64,000 nt of DNA, from the NCBI GenBank assembly GCA_030248135.1, contig JASANC010003243.1:1-64000 (forward strand). Reading direction: 5' to 3'. A program made the translations under genes and the position numbers. The notes below the pieces were generated by a model that was given only the letters and a program-made list of their open reading frames with translations, was not told the origin of the DNA and ran no database searches. Shown here in pieces: positions 23,501 to 43,510 of this stretch. Origin of the DNA: Theristus sp. LFF4_11. Its lineage: Eukaryota > Nematoda > Chromadorea > Monhysterida > Xyalidae. Within the stretch, counting starts at the first letter, position 1, and each line of letters starts with the position of its first letter.

Positions 23501-24132
23501 GAAATTTTTTATTGAAAGTAGACAAACATCGCAGTATTCATCAAGCATCTGCCATTCGAACACTTGCTCCTGATAGTATTTGTCACGCAGGATTATTCTT
23601 GCCAGTTGGATCAGCGCAAGAGTCCATTCAGGATCCGGGCAGCTGTCCTGCCATACTCTGAAAGATGGACACTGCGTTTCAAAAACCGCCTTGCTTTTAG
23701 GCAATGGCTTCAAGTGACATAATCGTGTGAACAGCGTACGTGTTCAGCAATCGATGCTTGAAAATGTGCTGGATGACCTGAAAATAACAAAATGCGCATG
23801 ATGCTTCATGCACTTATCAGTTGTGTTTGAAAAAAAATCATGTGTATGGTGCACCAATACATTTCTGCTTACCGCTCCAAACAAGCGTTTCTCGTTTTCT
23901 TCTTCGCTAAACAACGTTCGCTCGACGTAGCTGGTACTGAAAAGATTTCACAGAATTTTTAATCAAAAAGACAAAAACGAGTATTTAATGCTCGGTCAAC
24001 AACATGCCACAGCTTGCATGCGAGTCGCGTTTCATTTGCCACCAATTGTGTCGACCATTTCGACAAATTGCCGCGCAGAGAATTTGAAAGCTCATTCAGA
24101 AGTTGTTTTTGTGTTTCCCAAGGTAGTTCCAT
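14518..24132 (-). CDS. NEK10: NEK10-like protein kinase with armadillo-type N-terminus
   Basis: This is an orthologue of the NIMA-related kinase NEK10, about 1,000 residues. Exons from about 23.9 kb: 23936-23873, 23777-23740, 23657-23528, 23454-23379, 23319-23252, 23168-22954, 22903-22814, 22568-22437, 22336-22248, 21826-21600, 21377-21204, 20799-20645, 20571-20414, 19977-19856, 19772-19670, 19601-19529, 19437-19308, 19083-19013, 18855-18667, then uncertain Ser/Thr-rich exons near 18.5 and 17.7-18.0 kb, 17362-17142, 16961-16856 and 14654-14518. The N-terminal half reads as helical repeats (VVVRFLESKDMGVLQAAFQL). The kinase has GAGAFGCVYR, ALKEI, HRDLKPNN, TDFGLAK and YGDKADIWSLGC. The stretch before the kinase (RLFPAGFFAEFIDIGHYV) and the tail (DPILSLLSVLH, NITYEQL) match human NEK10 as I remember it. 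The start codon at 24132 and the first exon end are tentative. The last intron contains an LTR retrotransposon. Confidence 0.9.
14655..14659 (-). repeat. Target-site duplication, exon-side copy (acts as splice acceptor)
   Basis: The sequence is CTAAA on +, TTTAG on the gene strand. Its AG directly precedes the last NEK10 exon. The partner copy is at 16639-16643. Confidence 0.9.
14660..14819 (-). repeat. 3' LTR of the gag-only element
   Basis: 160 bp, the second identical long terminal repeat. Its last bases on the element strand (ATATCTTTC) lie directly before the TTTAG duplication and so supply a pyrimidine-rich tract for the NEK10 splice acceptor. Confidence 0.93.
15023..16231 (-). CDS. 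Gag-like capsid protein of the LTR element
   Basis: The protein has about 403 residues from the first ATG at 16231. The same frame is open without an ATG a further ~70 codons upstream, through the primer site and into the LTR. A Gln-rich coiled-coil-like start (QQQQQMQKQYEQLQKQ) leads to a Retrotrans_gag-like helical core (KFRTWLSSLRTRLELW, then ESVRAFGLRLENLL), as in Ty3/gypsy-type Gag. The C-terminal third is Asn/Gln-rich and basic. I see no CCHC zinc knuckle, so RNA binding would depend on the basic region. No pol frame follows: the stop lies only about 200 bases from the 3' LTR. The assignment to Gag is firm by context and core sequence; the clade is inference. Confidence 0.82.
   Translation of the reverse strand: MQQQQQMQKQYEQLQKQNDFMMTMFSQMLELQNQQKVTADHDHCCKQNVANGTTDNDRAYMMLLSEKWQKFDPAKNHKFRTWLSSLRTRLELWDPPPKIAVEHIRMCLSDDALFAFDQQPQGVRENLEESIKYLESIYGPRNEAITSVYELDTATRQEGESVRAFGLRLENLLLATGHNYRGSNGNYIPFVETTLINKFVQGLLDPLLSSKAEDQKFKGLNFRQIVDKIQGIEDCENFKKKKNSRDDDRQKNKDNGSKPNYQNTSRENHETNFNYKPQFSDQFGHNQQHYNQIENYQFANNQITPQINNQQQQTTQYIGRCSRIRHDTRQQNHQQQNYSPKFARFRNWHPQFRMSDAEKQLIARVYRRNKPAKYPRTATNDVGKAEEDDYDHDPRDEGGVDE
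16447..16478 (-). other. Primer-binding site complementary to tRNA-Lys(CUU) 3' end
   Basis: Read on +, this stretch is the last 32 bases of a tRNA: the T-arm with GGTTCGAGCC, the acceptor strand and CCA ending at 16478. It agrees with the metazoan tRNA-Lys(CUU) 3' end as I remember it. On the element strand it therefore begins TGGCGCCC directly against the 5' LTR, as a reverse-transcription primer site should. The match runs far beyond the usual 18 bases. No complete tRNA gene is present here. Confidence 0.85.
16479..16638 (-). repeat. 5' LTR of the gag-only element
   Basis: 160 bp, identical by eye to the copy at 14660-14819. Element-str strand start is AGTTGGGAAC and end is ATATCTTTC. It contains a possible TATA-like stretch (CTATATAAGC on the element strand) that could serve as the promoter. 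Confidence 0.93.
16639..16643 (-). repeat. Target-site duplication, intron-side copy (original acceptor)
   Basis: TTTAG on the gene strand, still preceded by the native tract GCTGTATT. Before insertion this would have been the acceptor of the last NEK10 exon; now it faces the 5' LTR. Confidence 0.88.
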
Positions 24133-26274
24133 AGTACTTTAGTAGCATAAGAATTGCTTTTTACTGTAATTTGTCAATTTGTATTTGGTTCTAAAGATTA
24201 TCCAGCATTGTTTTGTCCGCAGGTTGCCCACAGACACTTAGAACACACACTCTTCAGGACGCAAGCGTTTGTGTGCGTGCTCAACTGAACGCATAAAACT
24301 TAGAAATTCCTTTTTGCGTAAACCGTTTCCTGCTTTAAAAAATGGCGTATTTTTTGTGTGTAAGTCTGATAAACACAAAGCACGCCTGAACTTTAACATG
24401 GATAACTGAAATCGATTTCAAATACATGCTGCACCACACATACGGACGGCTTTGCATTATCTGTCCAGTCGTCAGCTGAGCCGCCCGGTGCAGCCGCGGT
24501 TGCCCAGAGAGACCAAAGGTAGAGCGTCACTTCAGCATGAATAAAACTCGAAAAACCTGCGCTGCATCATGGCACAAAGTGCCTAAATGTGCACTCTTGG
24601 GATACCTGGTAAGCTACATGCAGGATACGCGCTGCACATTAATCGGTATCAGTACTGATTACAAAATACAGAGGTGCTGATGTATGGTATGTGTATGTTT
24701 AAAAAACTGTTGCGTGTTACTTTCAGTTTCAGTTTTGCCATCCTGGAAAAACTACCGCTTACGCTTCTTAAAGAAACCGGTCAAATGATCGATGGTCGTG
24801 TGAAAGTTTCAAGACAGTTAAAATCAGGTGCTGCAGAATTTTTAGGTGCTTGCTTGTAAATTACAACTGGCACGTGCACTCGAGCTTCAGCCGAATTGAA
24901 CATTTTATTCAACGTACAACAAAACATCTGTTTTTGAATAATAACGAGATTATGTATTTCCTGTGGAAACAAGTCAATTTTTAGAACATTAAAAATTTGT
25001 TATAGATCTGTTTCAATGATTTATAATTTGTAATCACCAGTCATATCTTCAAAGTGCTTGGAAAGCTAAAGTCCAGGCGATTAAGTCAATGAATGATGTC
25101 GACGCACAGAAGAAAACGGTTAAACTTGCTTTGAATTAAAAAATGAATTGACTAAACTGGCAAACGTGGCCACTAATCAATCAGACAAGCATTGTCAAAT
25201 GGAATTCAGACATTTTCACGTCAATTGCACTGAGATTAAAATGGTAAAACTTACACAGATGTACAACAGGTAAAGGTGCACTGAAATTGTGCAGTCGAAC
25301 TCTAAATTATAGGGAATCAGCTGATTGGTTGGTGATGATCACATGATGCACACTTTCTGTTCAAACCAAACACCGCCCATAGCAATTTATGCACAGAAAG
25401 CATGCATCACGTGATCGCCAACGACTACGCTGATTCCCTATAATTTAGAGGTCGACTTTTTATATGTGAAATATTTGCAAATGCTTTTAGACCTTTTACA
25501 CTTTTAAAAGTTTTTCCTTCCACCAACTGAAGAACAACTTCAAGTTTTGTGCACAGTTAAAGCATCATATCCATATTCGTTAGTATAGTAACGTTTTTGT
25601 TTTTCTTATAAAATGACTTGAAACAGTTGTTTCGCTCAAACACTGCAACTTTTGAAGCGAAGTGCGATAAAGATACCAGTATACATGGCTTCGTTTGAAA
25701 ATGCGTCTATCAAGCCAGACCAGACAAGCAAATGATCTGACAAAAATCAAAACAGAACAAAACGTAACCGTCTCGTCAAATTCAGCTTTCAGAATAGCAA
25801 TAAAACATGGCATTTTAGTCAGATTTTTAACAATGGAAATAAAAATAAAACAATTAATAGCAACATAACAAGTAAACTGAACAACAAATTGATGTAGATG
25901 TTATTTGATACACCCGCAAAGTAGCAGAGATAATTGGTACACGCATCTGTTTCACGTGATAAGAACGGAAACCGGTTTTCTTAACGAATTCAATTTTATA
26001 AAGTGATTACCTGCAAATTCAAACAAAATCACTGAACGCAATGAATAAAAAACACAATGCCCAATGAAACAGTGGAGCACAATAATTGTTCCATCGGATG
26101 TTGACCGACGCCAGTTGTTACATATAACTACGCCAGATAAATTTACTGAAATCTCATCAAACAAACACCGGATACCGGAAGTCTAACAACAGACAACAAG
26201 TGACGCGAAAACAAATAATATTCCCAGCAGCCTCATTTCAAAGTTTCAACAATAAACATCCGACGACGGGCGTA
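24133..26274. other. Intergenic stretch between two minus-strand genes
   Basis: This holds the upstream region of the NEK10-like gene and the 3' side of the BAH-domain gene. Open frames are short and overlap on both strands. The only structure I can support is the inverted-repeat element at 25294-25455. Confidence 0.5.
25294..25455. repeat. Small inverted-repeat element (MITE-like)
   Basis: About 162 bp with terminal inverted repeats of roughly 55 bp: GTCGAACTCTAAATTATAGG on the left and its near-complement on the right, continuing through AATCAGC to a GTGATGCA-type end. There is no coding capacity. The left terminal sequence recurs near 57117, so this is a family. Confidence 0.7.
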
Positions 26275-37048
<10,774 letters not shown>

Positions 37049-40000
37049 TTTTTACACTCTCGTTTCACGCTCGTCGCCGTGCTTGTTCGGATCGTTTTTT
37101 CTTCCATCTCTATGTATGTCTTTCTGAAAATTAATAACACTGAAAAAAACCTGGTCTTTAAAAACGCTCCCTAGTGTTGTTGAACGCCAGATGAAATGCC
37201 AGTAACAAATCAGTGACATTCAAAAACGGTTACTTGAAGAAAAACTACGCTCGCAAACGAATGAAGAGCCTTCTGATCATGTATAATTAATTAAAATCTG
37301 GCATTCAAACATCGTGGGTGTAAAAGATACTACTGTGAAAAACGAAGTCTATAGACGTTTTGCAATTAGTACACCGCATCGCCTTGGCAATCGTGAAGGC
37401 TTTCGATTTTTCATAACGAATGTGCGAGGCTACAACGCTAAAACTCGTATAACAGAGAGACTGAATTCCATTGAGTCTTTGAGGTTGGTGGTGCCAAGCA
37501 CAAAACACATTTTGCCACACACACTAAGAGTCACTGTTTCCGTTCTAGCCCACGTTTTTTTCATTCTCACAGGAGCTAGCACCTGAGCGCTCTACTTTTT
37601 AATATCATTATCGTTGCATTGTTATTGAAACATGAAAGCTTTTTGAAAATCATGAGCTAACCATAAAGAAAAGTTGTTAGGTTTTTGAAGGTATAATGTT
37701 TGATGAGAGAAAAGGGATCAGAAAGTGACTCAGCTGAAAAATTCTGGTATCGTGTCCAAAAACGGGTGCTACCACCAAAAATAGAACACGGAACAGAGCA
37801 GTTTCAATTTTTGAAAATGAGTCACGTCACGGCGCGTGCCGACTTCCAAAGTTCACAAATTGGCAGCGCCTCAGCATCGCCATACAATTTCATAGTACAA
37901 ATCGAAACACGACCCCAAATCCAAAAATATATGACTCACACTTCTGTTCAAAAATGTTGCGTATTCGTGACAGATAAAATAAAATCAAAACATTAAGTGG
38001 AACACAATTTTTTAACGCTTAGTGAATTTTACACCTGTTTTGCCAAGCTAAACGTTCAACTGCAACGTGGTGAACGAACACTGTAAACAAAGTAAAATTA
38101 CGTTGAATCTAATCAGTTTGACACAACAAAATTGTACGTACATAAGTATGTTATCTCCTAAGAAAGGTGTTGCGTCGGCTCGTAAAAAACAAAAAAACTG
38201 AAACTAAAACAGAAACATCTGTTTGAAGTTAGCCAACAAATGTATAGTCATCGTTTTTAACAGCTATACATCCATTTTTGTGAATTTCGGCTAGAGTAAA
38301 AACACACTCGTCACAATCGAACAATCGAACGGCGAAAAATACGAAGCACAAGCTTTGCAGCATTGTGGTGTGTGCGCAAGCAGGCGCACGCGAACGAGGA
38401 AGTAACGCTACCCCCAGTTGGAATGAACACAAAAACCAACGAAAAAACCGCGATACATAAAACTTATGGGCACCGTTCTCCTTTGTTTATCTGTTCGGCG
38501 CTAGGAGCCGCCTGGGCCGAAAAGCAATAAAAAACATTGAACACGCGCGTTCTGCATGATATTCCAAATACTAACTGCAAAATGGCGCTCACACACACAC
38601 ATAAATCGCTTTTTATCCCCATCCACTGTTTGTAAAACTGTGGGTTTGGTAAAACCGAAAAAAGCGGAAGCGCTGAAAACAACCACCACATTTCCATCAT
38701 CAAAAATTTCATAACCACTGAGCAGGAGCGCAGTGTTTTTTATGCTCATGAGTTCTCTTACGATTATCTTTATTCGACCAAACACGCAACGCAACGAGTG
38801 TTTCCGAACAAACAACTGGAATCAATCAAAAAATCTACGAATTCAATCGCCTATCGTTTACTACCAGCACACACAAAAGCGAACAAAAACGCACAAGAAA
38901 ATGGGTAAAAAAATATTCGAAAAAAATATTGCGAAAGTGAACGTGAGCACACAAACACGAGAATGGGAGAGAGTGAGCAGAGAGAATGTACGGGCGCAAG
39001 CTGGCTCACTGTGTTTTTGCAGCGCTCTGGCTGCTTTGTGCGCTGCCACAGTACACGGTGGCCGACAATGCAAACGCCACTGTGCAATGTACCTTTGCAG
39101 CGGCTTCGCTGCTTCGCGTGAACCGATTGTTGTACTTTTCATATGTTCTATCAGTTTTTGTGATTTCCCCTCTCTTTACGGGATAAATTTCGGTTAAAAC
39201 GCAACGTTATAAATGCAGCGTCACCTTTTTGCCGCCCCTGTCAAACATGCGCACTGTTTTATGCGTGTGTGTGTGCCTGGATACGAGCGATACAGCGCAA
39301 AAAGAGGGGGCGAATGCTTGTTTACGTGCGCTGGACGCTGGAAAATATGGAAATTTTGTGCACTGGGGGCGTGAATTTACAGCGCTGTACAAAACACGCT
39401 CCGCGTGGAGCGGTGCCAGCTGCAGCGCGCGACAGTTTGTTTCTTTTTGAAAACGCAAAAGAACTTGCTGTTTGGATTGCTAGTTTTTTGTTGAAAATGT
39501 TTTGCGTGTTGCATGTGCCTGTGGACATGACAGGATACAGAACTGGCAGCAGTTTTAACTGGATTTTGCACAAAGATTACCCGTAAATATAAACCGGTTT
39601 TCCGTGCGTGTGTTCCTTTTTAGAAGAAATGGGGATGCTGATGTCACGACGGCTTGCTTCTGGAAAATGTGCGTGCAAACTGGTTTGAGCCAGCTGTGAG
39701 ATCCAGGTGAAGACTGAAACGATTGAAATTACAAAATCAACGTGTCTTTGTTTCACAAGAGCAACGTGTATTTGTATGTCAAGGAATTTTCGCCAAACAA
39801 CAACACCAATTTTCGGGGATATTTTGGTGAGTCATGTCCGAACGTTCAAAGAACATTATTTATATTCCTCTGGGTGTTTACTACGGTATACTCACTCACT
39901 GGAGATTTATCTCAGCTGTTGTTGTAAACAACCTGCGTTTTTTTCCGCAAAATCGAAATAAACAACATTTACATTCTGTTTTGATGCTTTCAAAATTTTG

Positions 40001-40666
40001 AAAAAACGGCGCAAATAGAATGTGCTCACGTGATGACTCGCCATGACATCAATTGCTGGCATCACGCCAGACCGGTGAAAAATGTCTTTCCAGAGAAATT
40101 TCTTTTCTTCTCTCATCTGCAAATTTACTGCTGCTCTAAACTACGTTTTTTTTCTGCTGAAATACAGCGTTTTTATTTGCAGCTGTCATATGGCACCGTG
40201 AATCCAACCCACTATCTTTTTTATTTCTTTTCTATTTTTAATGAATTGCATGTTCATCGGTGGTTACTGGCCAGTCAACAAGTCAACAAGAAAAAGCACA
40301 AAAACCATCGCGGGACCAAGAAAACCGGTTTTAGTTCGCCAGCAAAAATTATTGTGTTTGACTTGATTTTTTCAACGTTCGGAAAAATGTACAAATAAAA
40401 TAATACGTGCACAAGTTGGCCAAAAATAGAATGGTGATGTTGTAATTCTCTTCCTTGCCTGCTGACATTGCGCCAAAAAATAGTTTTTTTTATGTCATGC
40501 GAACATAAATGTTGACAGAAAAAAAACGATGTTGAAAAACTACTAGAGAACATATGAAAGCCGAAGGTCAAAATTCAATTTTGGTGAATCAAAAACAAAT
40601 ATTTGGTGAAGATAAGAATTTTTACACAATCTGAATTTCGCCAGCACATAAATCACATGGGTCTTA
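37049..40666. other. Intergenic stretch upstream of the BAH-domain gene
   Basis: Between the start of the BAH-domain gene and the stop of the collagen, both on the minus strand. Open frames are short. One with a signal-peptide-like start is listed separately at 38986. No repeat structure recognised. Confidence 0.45.
38986..39186 (+). CDS. Possible first exon of a small secreted protein
   Basis: The frame begins MYGRKLAHCVFAALWLLCAL, a good signal-peptide shape ending near ALPQYTVA, and then has an NATVQC sequon. After about 45 residues it becomes hydrophobic and stops. A GT after LLR at about 39119 could be a donor. I found no matching downstream exon. It could equally be chance; there is no family match. 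Confidence 0.22.
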   Translation: MYGRKLAHCVFAALWLLCALPQYTVADNANATVQCTFAAASLLRVNRLLYFSYVLSVFVISPLFTG

Positions 40667-43251
40667 TCATCGTTTATCTGGTAAAAACATGAAGGGACCA
40701 CTGGTGACTGTGCGCGTCCGGCGACGACGGTAAGGGGGAGGGGGAGGGGGCAGCGGACTGTGGGGCGCATTCGTGGTGGCCGTCGACGACGGGCGCCTCG
40801 GGGGACACGCGCAAAATTCGGTGTCCTGGCCTGGCACTCCTGCGAACGAACATTGGCACAATTTGAAAAGCCACAAACTTTTGAAAAAGTTACAAAGTTT
40901 AATGTTTTTAAGTTCAGTTGCATTTACCACGAGAACCAGTGCGGCCACCCAGACCGTTGCGACCCGCACGACCAGCCGTCCCGTCGTATCCGCGTCTGCC
41001 CGGTCGCCCTCGTTTGCCAGCTTGCCTCACATGCACCCCGGGGCGCCCGGACATGCCCTGAACGCCCTGACCCCCTGGTGTACCCTTTGCGCCTGTTTTT
41101 AAACAGTTTATAAACTTTGTTTAGCTGCTTTAATGGCAAGAAACGATTAGTATAAACAGGAACAATTTGGGGCAAATAAAGCCAATTGCTAACACGCTCA
41201 ACAGAAGTACTTCAAAAATTAGAAAAACATTGAAACCTGGTAGTCCCTTGCCGCCAAGCATATCCAATCCTCTCACTCCTCGTAGCCCTATTTTTCCTTC
41301 AGTGCCCCTGTTGCCCCAACGCCCTTTTGGTCCCATGAATCCGGCATGGCCCGGTCGACCGTGCATGCCATGCGTGCCCCGTTGGCCTTTTGTGCCCAAC
41401 TTTCCTGTCGGACCTTCTTTACCGGGTGGCCCTAAAGAACAGCTTTGTGATGTTTTCAATACATTGATCAAGCCAACCGTTCAATTTTTTTTCACCCGGA
41501 GGTCCCATTGGACAAACGACGCACGACCCAAAATGGATTGGGTCATCCTTGATGTCGAACGCGTTCAGTCCGGTGCCGCCACGTTGGCCCTGAAATTTGA
41601 GGAATGTGCATTAGATGAAAAGAAAATTGTAGATAAAGCATCACAAAGCATTTCTCACTGGAGGTCCTACGAATCCATCTCGACCGTTGTTACCCGGCTC
41701 CCCGGGCGGACCACGGGGGCAATTCTCTGGTCGGAACTTTGCGCAATCTTAAAAAAAAGACAACACCTGGCGTTTAAAACGAAGCACACTAACAGCTGTG
41801 CGACAGTTTTTCTGTATTTAACTGAAACGTGTTGACCGACCACAGTGAACGGCAGCTTCCGCGAATGGACTTGAACTTGGGGGCAGTGACGCTGGCGATG
41901 CTGAAGCAGCGGGCGTGGTGACGTGTGCTTCGCTCGTGGTCTGTCTCATCTTGTGCTGCTTTGAGAATACTGATCGATTGACCAACTGCAACCCGTCCGG
42001 CACGCCACCGGCATAAGGCCTGCGAGGTCTGGGGGTTGCGCTGGTCGATGCCGCTGTGGTGGCGCTCGGTGGCGACGCAAAGTACTTGGCCATTATGTCT
42101 TCCTCGCCTGCAAAAACAGCGATCATCTTGGTCTGAAGCTCGTTATAAATGTAGGTATTTGTTATGTCAGTGTTGAACAGACACACGTCACAAACACGAA
42201 TAATAGTATCCGGGTGTCCTGTCCGCCGCAGTGTCCTTTCCGGCGCGGTGTCCCGGAATTAAAAGTAGCTCATCAGCAGTGAGTATTGAAACCACCCTCG
42301 GTACATACTTTTATTTCCGGGACAAGCTCCGGACAGCGCGGCGGAGCGGACACAACTTCGGACATTTTCATCAAGCGTGCACGTGCGCTGTTGTAAGATT
42401 GCCAGTGTTTGCAACGTTTGCACTGCGTTTGCACTAAAATTCCATCGAAAATGTCCGCTGTCGCACCAGTGCGTCTGGCGATCGCAAGCGGGTCTACAAA
42501 GGCGAGCTGTGCGGCGGTGCCACCAGCGGCGTACAAGGCGGCTGCGTATTCGCCCACGTCAATGCCACTCTCACGTTCACCTCGTCTCAGGGCATTCGCA
42601 CGGACGCTCTTCATCTGCTGCCATGCGATGTCCGTTAGTTCCTGAACACTCGTTCGTGTCACACCGATCGGCTGGCTCGTGCAGAGGAGACATCCATCCA
42701 AAATAAAAGCATGATCACGCTAAAAAGATGTTCGGTTCGGACGGGTGTGCTGCCTGCCTGGGTGTCCTGCGTGGTGTCTCGGCAAAAAGTGGCAACGGCA
42801 CACTGGGCTTTTCGAACGAACGTCCACACCGCGCGGGATACTCAGGCAGACAGGACACGGACGCCTGTTTGGACACCTTTTGACGTGATTTCACCTGATC
42901 ATCACCAAAGCAAATGCCTGAACCAGGTTGCGTGCGGCACTCTACCAAGTAAAACTGACCGGACGATTGAGATTTGTTTCAAATTTGAACACATTCAAAT
43001 GCTATGTAGTTAGTCAGCGTGGCCAATGGCCACTGACCAAGCTTGACCAGTGAGCACAGTTTTATTTCCAGTGAGAACAACTTCAGACGTTTTTGTTTCC
43101 AAGCTACCTTAAAGTCCTGCAGTTGCCGATGAATGTCAAGACGCCAAGTGTCCATTTTCACAGCCAACAACGGAAATATCAGCAGACACACTGAGATGGT
43201 CAGTAGGCTGCACGCCACTGCCGTGTAACCGACCACGTGACCGTCCAGCAT
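40667..43251 (-). CDS. Cuticle collagen
   Basis: This encodes a structural protein secreted by the hypodermis into the cuticle. Exon 1 (43251-43108) starts MLDGHVVGYTAVACSLLTIS, the hydrophobic Col_cuticle_N-type segment, and ends in the basic/helical LDIHRQLQDFK. It splices in phase 0 to ELTDIAWQQM (exon 2 from 42641; its 3' end is uncertain, about 42420-42530). Later exons: 42107-41841, 41747-41659, 41589-41496, 41431-41237, 41092-40928 and 40839-40667. Gly-X-Y blocks start at NCPRGPPGEPG and are interrupted by a cysteine segment (FGSCVVCPMGPPG). The last junction leads to GVPGQDTEFCACPPRR, the typical C-terminal motif, followed by an unusual Pro-rich and Arg-rich tail. An upstream in-frame ATG at 43314 lies in repeat DNA, so I prefer 43251. 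Confidence 0.87.
42214..42353. repeat. 140-bp inverted-repeat element in the collagen gene
   Basis: Both ends carry GC-rich terminal inverted repeats of about 46 bp: GTGTCCTGTCCGCCGCAGTG on the left, and on the right the complement of TGTCCGCTCCGCCGCGCTGT, each running on to a CCGGGAxxTAAAAG-like inner end. No coding capacity. It lies between collagen exons 2 and 3. Confidence 0.75.
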
Positions 43252-43270
43252 GTCACTTCTCACACTAAAT

Positions 43271-43510
43271 GTATGACCTATTTTTTTAAACATGTCCTGC
43301 CGAAATGACGTCATGTGCCGCCAAACATGCGCTTGCTGTTCGCAGCAAACCAGGCTTTCCGTTTCGCCGGATTTCTTCCCGCAAACAAATGATGAATGTC
43401 GAATCAGTCACATCAAACTGACATTTTAGTGCCTGTACTTTGACAAACGGGCGTTTTTTAAAGAAAATGACGTCATTTTAGTCCGGACACGTTTGAATAA
43501 ATCTACAATA
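43271..43510. repeat. Dispersed miniature element, copy 1 (upstream of collagen)
   Basis: A 240-bp sequence that shares most positions with 48215-48454 in the same orientation. Its ends are partly inverted (AAACATGTCC...AAATGACGTCA against TGACGTCATTTTAGTCCGGA). It ends 20 bases before the preferred collagen start codon. Confidence 0.72.

Noticed and set aside
43252..43314. Upstream start of the collagen at 43314
   Set aside because: Most of these codons come from the dispersed element at 43271-43510; the ATG at 43251 directly precedes the conserved hydrophobic segment.
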